A DNA stretch of 5,327 nt from Gammaproteobacteria bacterium (GCA_003695085.1 RFIV01000152.1:1-5327), one strand, 5' to 3'. Shown: positions 1 to 5,212, counted from the first letter of the stretch. Made by a program: numbers and translations. The notes: generated by a model not told the origin, from the sequence alone.

Positions 1-554
1 ATGTTTGCCGCGTCACGTATGCGCGACTGTGCGCCATCGGCGCCCACTACCAGCTTCGGGGTCATCCGGTGGCCGTCGAGACTCAGATTCAGGCGTCCGT
101 CAGACCATGTCAGATCATCCACGGACTGGCCTGACAGAACCTTCACACCCGGCTGCCTGGCAGCACAGTCCAGCGCGGCCCTTTGCAAGGCGCGGTTCTC
201 GACGATCATGCCCAGGTGCGGCACCTTGAGCTCGTCTGCGTGAAAGCGGGTGGCCTGTTTCGGCGGCAGGCTGACGCCCCAGGGTGTTTTCAGCCACTCC
301 CATGTGGCCAGGGAGTCATAGGCCGTGTAGCGCTTCGGATCGATCTCTGGCCAGATTCCAATGCGATCGAGGTATTGCTGATTGGCCAGGCTGATGGCCG
401 ATACGCGCAAATTCGGCGGGTCTGCCTCGTGCCACGCGGGGGGGACGCTGCGCTCAATCAGCCATATGCTGCGGCCCGGTCTGGCCAGGGCGCAGGCCAG
501 GGTGGCACCGACCATGCCACCACCAGCGATAAGAATATCCGGGTGTGTATCCAA
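1..554 (-). CDS. UbiH/UbiF/VisC (COQ6)-family FAD-dependent ubiquinone biosynthesis hydroxylase, N-terminal part
   Basis: This is the first 184 codons of a flavoprotein monooxygenase that runs off the left edge. Translation of the minus strand gives an N-terminal Rossmann FAD-binding motif, DILIAGGGMVGATLA (GGGMVG at residues 11-16). It is followed by LRVSAIS, ATWEW and HLGMIVENRALQ segments, and near residue 170 by the DG motif GADGAQSRIR. These are hallmarks of the aerobic ubiquinone ring hydroxylases UbiF, UbiI (VisC) and UbiH. TWEW resembles UbiF, while HLGxIVEN resembles UbiI, so I do not assign one symbol. The family hydroxylates octaprenyl-phenol intermediates at the inner membrane using FAD, NAD(P)H and O2. 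The start chosen is TTG at 554-552, because the FAD motif then begins at residue 6 as usual, a GGAGAGG ribosome site lies just upstream, and no in-frame ATG is visible. The gene is divergent from degQ. The C-terminal half, with the second FAD motif, is outside the window. Confidence 0.88.
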   Translation of the reverse strand, partial: MDTHPDILIAGGGMVGATLACALARPGRSIWLIERSVPPAWHEADPPNLRVSAISLANQQYLDRIGIWPEIDPKRYTAYDSLATWEWLKTPWGVSLPPKQATRFHADELKVPHLGMIVENRALQRAALDCAARQPGVKVLSGQSVDDLTWSDGRLNLSLDGHRMTPKLVVGADGAQSRIRDAAN

Positions 555-558
555 GCGC

Positions 559-612
559 CTCTCCGTCAGGCTGGTTTTCCGGTATGATAGGCAACCTTCA
601 GAGAAATGAAAA
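559..612. promoter_or_regulatory. Divergent promoter region between the hydroxylase and degQ (weak candidate elements)
   Basis: Only 74 bp separate the TTG start of the hydroxylase from the GTG start of degQ, so both promoters must lie here or inside the genes. TATGAT at 583-588 is a good -10 match for degQ and would give an untranslated leader of about 34 nt, but no convincing -35 is seen 16-18 bp upstream. Read on the minus strand, the same segment gives TATCAT (589-584). It has TTTTCA (612-607) 17 bp upstream as a 4/6 -35 for the hydroxylase. The two -10 elements overlap, so the promoters would compete. No clear sigma-E (-35 GGAACTT) signature was found for degQ. Confidence 0.35.
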
Positions 613-628
613 CGTGCAGGAGCCCGGG

Positions 629-1987
629 GTGAACTTGCGAACCGCCGCATTGATCTGTATCTGTAGTCTGTTGCTGGCAGGCATGCCGGCTCATGCCAGC
701 TTGCCGGTGGCGTTGGGCAATGGCGAAAAACTGCCATCGCTGGCGCCCATGCTCAAGCAGGTGCGTCCGGCCGTGGTCAACATTGCCACCTATGCCACGG
801 TCGAATATGCCAACCCCCTGCTGGCCGATCCATTCTTCCGCCGGTTTTTCGACCTGCCTGTGCAGCCCCGCCACAGGGAGAAGCGGCCACAGTCCGCCGG
901 CTCCGGTGTGATCATCGATGCGCAAGCCGGTTACGTGATCACCAACCATCATGTGATTGAAAATGCCGATTCCATTGAGGTGCTGCTGACCGACGGGCGC
1001 AAGCTTGAGGCCCGTTTGCTGGGGTCGGATGAGCAGGTGGACCTGGCGCTGCTCCAGGTCAAGGCCGACAACCTCACGGCGATTTCGCTGGCGGACTCCC
1101 GGGAGCTTGAAGTGGGAGATTTTGTGGTAGCCGTGGGGAATCCCTTTGGTCTGGGGCAGACGGTGACCAGCGGTATCGTCAGTGCACTGGGGCGCAGTGG
1201 CCTGGGCATCAACGGGTATGAGGACTTCATTCAGACCGATGCTTCCATCAACCCCGGCAACTCGGGCGGAGCCCTGGTGAACCTGCGGGGCGAGCTGGTG
1301 GGCATCAACTCGGCCATTCTCGCACCTGCCGGTGGGAATGTGGGCATAGGCTTTGCGATTCCGACCGAAATCGTGAAGGTCGTAGCGGACCAGCTGGCAC
1401 GCTATGGCGAGGTGCGTCGTGGCATGATTGGCGTCGAATTTCAGGACCTGACGCCGGATCTGGCGGCCGCTTTCGGACTCAGGGAGGCCGAGGGGGCGCT
1501 GATTGCGCGGGTGGTGCCGGACTCACCGGCGGACAAGTCAGGCTTGAAGTCGGGTGATGTGGTCACTCAGGCCAACGGGCATCCGGTGCTTGGTGCGGAG
1601 GATCTGCGCAAGCGTATCGGTCTGACACCCATCGGGCAGGTGCTTGACCTGCAGATTCTGAGGGACGGCCGCTCGCGCAACATCGAAGTGACCGTAGCGG
1701 AGCCCTTGTGGCTGAGGGTGCCAGGAGAGCGCCTGCACCGCCGGCTCAAAGGCGCTGTGTTCCAGGATGTCCACGAGAACGGTGAGGCGGTTGCCGTTGA
1801 AATTGTCGATGTTCAGCCGGCAACGCCTGCGGCGGAGGCAGGGCTGCGCAAAGGCGATCTCATTATTGCGGTCAACAGGGTGCGCATTCGCTCTATTGGT
1901 GAGATGCGCGAACGTATTCGTCGCAGCTCCAGCCCCGTGCTGCAGCTGCAACGCGAGGGCCGGTTGTACTTTCTGCGCCTGGACTGA
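629..1987 (+). CDS. degQ: DegQ-type periplasmic serine endoprotease (Do/HtrA family)
   Basis: This 452-residue protein is close to the usual length of DegQ (about 455). The GTG start at 629 is preceded by AGGAG at 618-622 with 6-nt spacing. It gives a clean signal peptide: a short basic start, a hydrophobic core ALICICSLLLAG, and a likely cleavage after AHA near residue 23. An in-frame GTG at 614 is a weaker alternative. The trypsin-like domain carries the complete triad: His108 in TNHHV, Asp138 in QVDLALLQ, and Ser212 in NPGNSGGAL. Two PDZ domains follow, at about residues 263-360 and 372-450. The LPSLAPML motif near the mature N terminus and the GNPFGLGQTVTSGIVSALGRSGL block match DegQ more than DegS or AlgW, which have a single PDZ. 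By family knowledge it degrades and chaperones misfolded envelope proteins as oligomeric cages in the periplasm. DegP/MucD is the alternative name within the same family. Confidence 0.95.
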   Translation: MNLRTAALICICSLLLAGMPAHASLPVALGNGEKLPSLAPMLKQVRPAVVNIATYATVEYANPLLADPFFRRFFDLPVQPRHREKRPQSAGSGVIIDAQAGYVITNHHVIENADSIEVLLTDGRKLEARLLGSDEQVDLALLQVKADNLTAISLADSRELEVGDFVVAVGNPFGLGQTVTSGIVSALGRSGLGINGYEDFIQTDASINPGNSGGALVNLRGELVGINSAILAPAGGNVGIGFAIPTEIVKVVADQLARYGEVRRGMIGVEFQDLTPDLAAAFGLREAEGALIARVVPDSPADKSGLKSGDVVTQANGHPVLGAEDLRKRIGLTPIGQVLDLQILRDGRSRNIEVTVAEPLWLRVPGERLHRRLKGAVFQDVHENGEAVAVEIVDVQPATPAAEAGLRKGDLIIAVNRVRIRSIGEMRERIRRSSSPVLQLQREGRLYFLRLD

Positions 1988-2518
1988 TCAGGGGTGCCGG
2001 TGCAGCTGCTGACGGCCCGGGCGGATTCGCTGCATGGGCGGGGTCACGTCAGGCTGAATGAAGCCCTTGCTGATGACGATCGGTTTGACCGCCTCCAGGT
2101 AGTCCGAAGTTGCCATGCGGATGGTTTCGGCATGGTTGCCGGCGCAGAACGCCAGCTCGGGCTCGTTGGCCAGCTTTTCGTCCATGTACACTTTCATGCC
2201 ATAAAGCTTGCCAAACGGAGGCAGGGCACCGATTTCGCAGTCGGGAAACTTCTCGGCAAACTCCTGCTCGTCCGCCAGCTCGATGAAATCCGTGCCCAGC
2301 TCGTTGCATAGCCGGTCCCAGCGGATTCGGGCTGAGGCGCGCAACACCACCATGGCCATCTTGCCGTCGAGCATGATGATGACTGTTTTTGCGAGCCGGT
2401 TTCCGCAGATATGCGCGGCCTCGGCGATTTCCTGTGCCGTGTAGGCAGGCGCATGCTGGATGCACTGGAACTGTATGCCTTTTTCGTCCAGGTACTGCTT
2501 GAGTCGTTCTACAGGCAT
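1988..2518 (-). CDS. YbaK/EbsC-family protein, putative aminoacyl-tRNA deacylase
   Basis: The product has 176 residues and one YbaK/aminoacyl-tRNA-synthetase-associated domain. The ATG at 2518 is chosen because GGGAGGTG sits 5-6 nt upstream. A longer reading from 2566 would add 16 residues with no ribosome site. Visible family features are a helical start (VERLKQYLDEKG), HAPAYTAQEIA, the conserved Lys44 in RLAKTV that corresponds to the key lysine of YbaK/ProX editing domains, GALPPFG at residues 97-103, and CAGNHAETIRM at 125-135. Family members hydrolyse mischarged aminoacyl-tRNA in trans, for example Cys- or Ala-tRNA(Pro). This sequence is not close to E. coli YbaK itself, so its substrate is unknown. 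About 22 residues rich in Pro, Arg, Gln and His trail beyond the domain. The gene lies 95 bp downstream of selU on the same strand, and its stop codon abuts that of degQ. Confidence 0.9.
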   Translation of the reverse strand: MPVERLKQYLDEKGIQFQCIQHAPAYTAQEIAEAAHICGNRLAKTVIIMLDGKMAMVVLRASARIRWDRLCNELGTDFIELADEQEFAEKFPDCEIGALPPFGKLYGMKVYMDEKLANEPELAFCAGNHAETIRMATSDYLEAVKPIVISKGFIQPDVTPPMQRIRPGRQQLHRHP

Positions 2519-2554
2519 GTGACACCTCCCGGTTTGGAAGCTTTGCTTGTATTG

Positions 2555-2585
2555 AGCATAGTCCACAAGCCCGGGAAACGTTCAA
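2555..2585 (-). promoter_or_regulatory. Candidate sigma-70 promoter for the YbaK-like gene
   Basis: Read on the minus strand, TTGAAC (2585-2580) is a 4/6 match to the -35 consensus and TATGCT (2560-2555) a 4/6 match to the -10. The 19-bp spacer is longer than ideal. The predicted start near 2548 would give a leader of about 30 nt before the ATG at 2518. No intrinsic terminator is seen after selU, so the gene may also be read from the selU transcript. Confidence 0.35.
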
Positions 2586-2603
2586 GGCATTTCGTGTTTT
2601 TGT

Positions 2604-2617
2604 GTGATTTACGTCAA
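2604..2617. promoter_or_regulatory. FNR/Anr-like box
   Basis: The plus strand reads GTGATTTACGTCAA, which matches the palindromic FNR/Anr half-sites TTGAT-N4-ATCAA at 8 of 10 defined positions. It overlaps the selU stop codon (2616-2614). Its centre lies about 62 bp upstream of the predicted start of the YbaK-like gene, a distance typical of class I activation by FNR/CRP-type regulators. The first half-site has a G in place of T, and one 14-bp match can arise by chance, so this is only a candidate. Confidence 0.3.
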
Positions 2618-3714
2618 TTTCGGTGACTCAGCCACTCGGCAATGGCGGCCCGGCTGCCCTGAAAGACGACTTCGCGGGGCTTGTTTTCCATCTGCCAGGC
2701 GTACATGGGGTCGTAGTAATCCCTGAGCAAGCCACGGATCCACTCCCGGTGCCCGTCCAGATCATCGTGTTCCCGGTGTGCCGCCAGGGCCGCCTGCATG
2801 ATGGCGCGCAGCCTTTGGTGGCGCTCACCGCCCAAGCGCTTGCGAATGCGATCCAGACTGTCCAGCAGGCGTTCGGACAGCGTATCCCAGATCAGCCGGG
2901 TATCGGCATGGTGAGCTTGCAGCCAATGGAGCGGTTCCCTGACATACTCTTCCAGAATCAGCTCCACACGTGATTCGAAGGGCTCTTCCACACGAATTAC
3001 CGGGCTGGCAGCCATCTTGTCGCGAAGGTTCAGCGGCAACGCACAGCGACCGATCAGGCGACTTTCGTCCTCGACCAGAACAGGATGGGGAAGCGCGTCA
3101 CCCAGTTTCATCAGGTCAATGGCCAGCGCGTTCTCGAACGTGATCTGGGGAGGCTGGGGTTCGAAGGTGCGTCCGAAGCTGGAGCCCTTGTGACGCGCCA
3201 GCCCTTCAAGATCAATGGCATGCCTTGCACCTTGAATGACGCGTGTTTTACCTGAGCCGGTGGGGCCGGCGACGACCCACAAAGGTGTACGGGGCACACG
3301 CGCCTCGAAATCATCGATGCAGAACCGCCGCAGAGCCTTGTAGCCACCCTTGACCAGTGGGTAGTCCACACCGGCCTCGCGCATCCATTGCTGAACCGTG
3401 CGCGAACGCAGCCCGCCCCGAAAGCAGTAGATGTAACCTTCCGGATGCTGGCGGGCAAACGCCAGCCAGGCATTGAGGCGTTCCTCACGAGTGGTGCCCC
3501 GGACGAGCTGATGACCGAGCCGGATGGCGGCTTGCGGGCCTTCGCGTTTATAGCAGGTGCCTACCTTTGCGCGTTCGTCATCGGTCATCAACGGCAGGTT
3601 GGTGGCCGTCGGGAAGGCTCCCTTCATGAACTCGATTGGGGCCCGCAGGTCCACCATCGGGATGTCCTGCGTCAGCAGTCGGGCGTAGTCGTCGGTATCG
3701 GGGCGTGTGCTCAC
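2614..3714 (-). CDS. selU: tRNA 2-selenouridine synthase (SelU/MnmH)
   Basis: The protein has 366 residues, near the usual 360-370 for SelU. It starts with GTG at 3714, preceded by GGAGG with 7-nt spacing. An upstream ATG at 3727 is out of frame. The N-terminal half is a rhodanese domain (about residues 5-130) containing the catalytic Cys97 in YIYCFRGGLRSR, the same position as in E. coli SelU. The second half is a P-loop domain with GPTGSGKT at residues 150-157. By family knowledge it replaces sulfur by selenium in 2-thiouridine at the wobble position of tRNA Lys, Glu and Gln, through a geranylated intermediate, using selenophosphate from SelD. No selD lies in the window; it would have to be elsewhere. 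The gene is divergent from the methyltransferase gene and upstream of the YbaK-like gene. Confidence 0.95.
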   Translation of the reverse strand: MSTRPDTDDYARLLTQDIPMVDLRAPIEFMKGAFPTATNLPLMTDDERAKVGTCYKREGPQAAIRLGHQLVRGTTREERLNAWLAFARQHPEGYIYCFRGGLRSRTVQQWMREAGVDYPLVKGGYKALRRFCIDDFEARVPRTPLWVVAGPTGSGKTRVIQGARHAIDLEGLARHKGSSFGRTFEPQPPQITFENALAIDLMKLGDALPHPVLVEDESRLIGRCALPLNLRDKMAASPVIRVEEPFESRVELILEEYVREPLHWLQAHHADTRLIWDTLSERLLDSLDRIRKRLGGERHQRLRAIMQAALAAHREHDDLDGHREWIRGLLRDYYDPMYAWQMENKPREVVFQGSRAAIAEWLSHRN

Positions 3715-3738
3715 GGGTATCCTCCATCAGGGCTGCGA

Positions 3739-3767
3739 ATTTTACCGCATTTGTGGCAGGCCTGCCG
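3739..3767 (-). promoter_or_regulatory. Candidate selU promoter with overlapping 12-bp palindrome
   Basis: On the minus strand TAAAAT (3744-3739) is a good -10. It would start transcription near 3732, about 18 nt before the GTG, which leaves just room for the ribosome site. The hexamer 17 bp upstream (CGGCAG) is a poor -35. A perfect 12-bp palindrome, GGCAGGCCTGCC (3755-3766), covers the spacer and the edge of the -35 region, where a regulator would have to bind to block or assist the promoter. The palindrome may also be a chance G+C-rich sequence. Confidence 0.35.
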
Positions 3768-3790
3768 AGTCTGGGGTATCCTGCGCGACC

Positions 3791-4441
3791 ATGAATGTCG
3801 AGACGCTGGAAAAACGCCTGCAAGCTACGCTGCCGCGCGCGCGGTTGCTGGCGACACCACTGCCTCAGGTGCCGGAAATCCGGCTCTACCTGTTTGACCC
3901 GGAGGCGATGCAGGGGCCATTGAGCCATGACGAAGCGCAGCAAGTGGTGGCCGAGCCGGCCTATTGGAGCTTTTGCTGGGCGAGCGGGCAAGTGCTGGCC
4001 CGCTTCATTCTGGATCATGCTGACAGCGTGGCCGGCAAGCACGTGCTGGATGTGGGGCCCGGTTCCGGTGTGGTTGCCATTGCTGCGGCCAAGGCGGGCG
4101 CAGCGTCGGTGACCGCCTGTGACATTGACCCACTGGCGCTGGAGGCCGTACAAGCCAACGCTGGGTTGAATGGCGTGGAGATTCGTTGTGTCGAGGCGTT
4201 GCCGGAGGCATCGGTGGACCTGCTGACCGCCGCGGATATTCTCTATGACCGGGAAAACCTGCCGCTTTTGGAAACATTCCGCCAGCGGGCTGACGTGGTC
4301 TGGCTGGCCGATTCACGTATTCGGGACTTGCAGGCAGACGGATACACCTGGTTTGCAACGCGGGAGGCCGTGACCTGTCCGGATCTGAATGAGTTTGAAG
4401 AGTTTCGGCACGTCCGGCTTTATGAGGCCAGACAAAAATAA
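3791..4441 (+). CDS. Class I SAM-dependent methyltransferase, PrmA/ETFB-lysine methyltransferase-like
   Basis: The product has 216 residues. The core Rossmann methyltransferase motifs are clear: VLDVGPGSG at residues 85-93 (SAM-binding motif I), the acidic DIDP at 111-114 (motif II), and DILYD at 149-153 in the place of the catalytic/substrate motif IV. Before the core is PAYWSFCWASGQVLARFIL, an aromatic segment ahead of motif I typical of protein lysine methyltransferases of the METTL20 (ETFB-KMT) and PrmA group. On that basis I infer a protein methyltransferase; the substrate is unknown, and ETF-beta or a ribosomal protein are possibilities. The ATG at 3791 has no clear Shine-Dalgarno sequence. 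A TATCCT hexamer at 3777-3782 would place the transcript start almost on the ATG, so leaderless translation is possible. The gene is divergent from selU. Its 3' end is overlapped by the terminator of the opposite-strand small RNA. Confidence 0.85.
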   Translation: MNVETLEKRLQATLPRARLLATPLPQVPEIRLYLFDPEAMQGPLSHDEAQQVVAEPAYWSFCWASGQVLARFILDHADSVAGKHVLDVGPGSGVVAIAAAKAGAASVTACDIDPLALEAVQANAGLNGVEIRCVEALPEASVDLLTAADILYDRENLPLLETFRQRADVVWLADSRIRDLQADGYTWFATREAVTCPDLNEFEEFRHVRLYEARQK

Positions 4442-4461
4442 AGGGCGGTGGTCAGCCGCCC
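4431..4461 (-). terminator. Intrinsic terminator of the minus-strand small RNA
   Basis: On the minus strand GGGCGG (4461-4456), a 7-nt loop CTGACCA, and CCGCCC (4448-4443) form a perfect 6-bp G+C stem. It is followed at once by TTTATTTTTGTC (4442-4431), a proper U-rich tail. On the plus strand the same hairpin is followed by CCGGATG, so it does not work as a classic terminator for the methyltransferase, although it could stall that transcript or protect its 3' end. The U-tract lies over the last codons and stop codon of the methyltransferase gene. Confidence 0.8.
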
Positions 4462-4628
4462 CGGATGTACTGGAATAGATCCGACGTCCTGTCGTGAGTG
4501 CCAGCCAATCCGTGCCGGCACGGTCATTTTGGAGTGTCCCTCAAGCCTGGCTCCATGTTCCCTGCTTCCCCCCACGCTCCTGTGGAGATGCCGTCCTGGA
4601 GGTTCCCGAATTCCCTGTCTTCCTGACA
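4434..4628 (-). ncRNA. CsrB/RsmZ-type small RNA (CsrA/RsmA-sequestering)
   Basis: This RNA of about 190 nt is transcribed leftward. It has about twelve GGA motifs, many in the CsrA/RsmA-binding form A(N)GGA: CAGGAAG, CAGGGAA, CGGGAA, CAGGACG twice, CAGGAGC, CAGGGAAC, GAGGGAC. Two sites are shown in pentaloops on perfect stems: TGTC-AGGAA-GACA (4628-4616) and CGAC-AGGAC-GTCG (4494-4482). A perfect 14-bp palindrome (4510-4523) and a TGGAG/CTCCA pair (4555-4551 with 4534-4530) give further stems. It ends in a strong intrinsic terminator, has a -10 box at its 5' end, and has a GacA-type box about 180 bp upstream. By family knowledge such RNAs bind several CsrA/RsmA dimers and free target mRNAs from repression. 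No reading frame across it looks coding. The exact 5' end is estimated from the -10 box. The symbol (rsmZ, rsmY or csrB) is left blank because the subfamily cannot be fixed without a covariance search. Confidence 0.82.
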
Positions 4629-4634
4629 CTTCCT

Positions 4635-4640
4635 ATTATG
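4635..4640 (-). promoter_or_regulatory. -10 element of the small RNA promoter
   Basis: CATAAT (minus strand, 4640-4635) matches the sigma-70 -10 consensus at 5 of 6 positions and lies 7 nt before the predicted RNA start near 4628. No good -35 is found at 16-18 bp. TTCACA lies upstream but with a 20-bp gap. A poor -35 fits a promoter that depends on an activator such as GacA. Confidence 0.6.
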
Positions 4641-4800
4641 CCCCGGGCGTATGACGAATGTGTGAACGGTGGCACACAGGCGCATGTGATTTGCAGGGTG
4701 CTATTTTTCATAAGTGATTAAAAAACAAAAAGATAGAAAGTTTTGAGGGCTGTTGTCCGGGTGGAGATGACTTCCGGATTCGTGGATTTCTTCGTGTATT
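4641..4800. other. Upstream regulatory stretch of the small RNA, with an A+T-rich block
   Basis: No gene is seen in these 160 bp between the small RNA promoter and the VanZ-like gene. The segment 4701-4744 is strongly A+T-rich in an otherwise G+C-rich window, with A and T runs such as ATTAAAAAACAAAAAG. In pseudomonads the comparable stretch of the rsmZ promoter is bound by H-NS-like MvaT/MvaU proteins, and csrB-type promoters often need DNA bending. I infer a similar role here. I did not find a convincing IHF consensus. Confidence 0.45.
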
Positions 4801-4818
4801 TGTAGTCAATGTCTTACA
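4801..4818. promoter_or_regulatory. GacA/UvrY-type upstream activating box
   Basis: The sequence TGTAGTCAATGTCTTACA has the exact 6-N6-6 layout of the GacA box TGTAAG-N6-CTTACA and matches 10 of its 12 defined positions, with the right half perfect. Its centre is about 181 bp upstream of the predicted small RNA start, close to the distance known for the rsmZ box in pseudomonads. Its last bases cover the stop codon of the VanZ-like gene (4816-4814). The pairing of this box with a GGA-rich RNA makes a chance match unlikely. Confidence 0.75.
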
Positions 4819-5212
4819 TGCTGATGCGAGAAAAGCGCAGGGCAGAGTACCTGTGCAACAGCAGGACAGCCATCAGAACACCGACGGCATCGGCGAGCAG
4901 ATCACCCAGGCTGGCACTGCGCCAGGGTACAGTGGCCTGAGCCAGTTCAATGGCCACCCCGTAAGCCAGAAGCAGGCCGCCCGCCCGGATGGGTGACCAG
5001 GCGGGGTAGAGCACGCCGGCGGCGAGTGTCAGGGAACCCAGGCCCAGCGCATGTGCGAGTTTGTCGTTGAAGTTCTGGATAGGGAGTTCACTGACAGGTT
5101 GCAGGGCCAGCCAGAAGGCCAGCCCCAGCGCTGCCATGTATCCCAGCCGAAGGCCGGTGAGAATCAGGGGGTGGTGGTGAAGCCAGTGAATGAGTCGGGC
5201 CAGGGTGCGCAT
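4814..5212 (-). CDS. VanZ-like family small membrane protein
   Basis: The product has 132 residues with about four hydrophobic segments (near residues 18-37, 52-70, 77-92 and 103-120). Conserved VanZ-like positions are visible: the NDKLAHALG motif with Lys51 and His54, IELAQ with Glu89 and Gln92, then Arg98 and the acidic Asp104 and Asp108 in RSASLGDLLADAVG. VanZ itself confers low-level teicoplanin resistance in Gram-positive bacteria, but short gammaproteobacterial members like this one have no established function and should not be read as resistance genes. The ATG at 5212 has only a weak ribosome site (GGA 9 nt upstream). The stop codon lies inside the GacA-type box, and any transcript reading on would enter the small RNA promoter region, since no terminator is seen directly after the gene. 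Confidence 0.85.
   Translation of the reverse strand: MRTLARLIHWLHHHPLILTGLRLGYMAALGLAFWLALQPVSELPIQNFNDKLAHALGLGSLTLAAGVLYPAWSPIRAGGLLLAYGVAIELAQATVPWRSASLGDLLADAVGVLMAVLLLHRYSALRFSRISM

Noticed and set aside
183..587. Plus-strand 134-codon open frame at the left end
   Set aside because: It is a shadow of the minus-strand hydroxylase, whose FAD and DG motifs show the true coding strand.
545..628. Upstream extension of degQ from ATG 545
   Set aside because: It would overlap the hydroxylase start, place 28 extra polar residues before the signal peptide, and lacks a ribosome site; GTG 629 has AGGAG at the right distance.
2049..2585. Minus-strand 178-codon frame overlapping the YbaK-like gene
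   Set aside because: It is in a different frame from the conserved YbaK domain, rich in Arg/His/Gly, and shows no family motif.
3578..4153. Minus-strand 191-codon frame across the selU/methyltransferase junction
   Set aside because: It overlaps both well-supported genes in other frames and has a shadow-like composition.
4420..4629. Minus-strand open frame of 69 codons across the small RNA region
   Set aside because: It has no plausible ribosome site, its composition is rich in Gly/Arg/His as in shadow frames, and it coincides with the GGA-rich structured RNA and its terminator.
4448..4721. Plus-strand open frames of 68 and 75 codons in the same gap
   Set aside because: They have a non-protein-like composition and no family resemblance. 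They run antisense through the small RNA and its promoter.
4814..5212. Glycopeptide resistance gene (vanZ)
   Set aside because: Only the VanZ-like fold is supported. There are no other van genes, and short Gram-negative VanZ-like proteins are not known resistance determinants.
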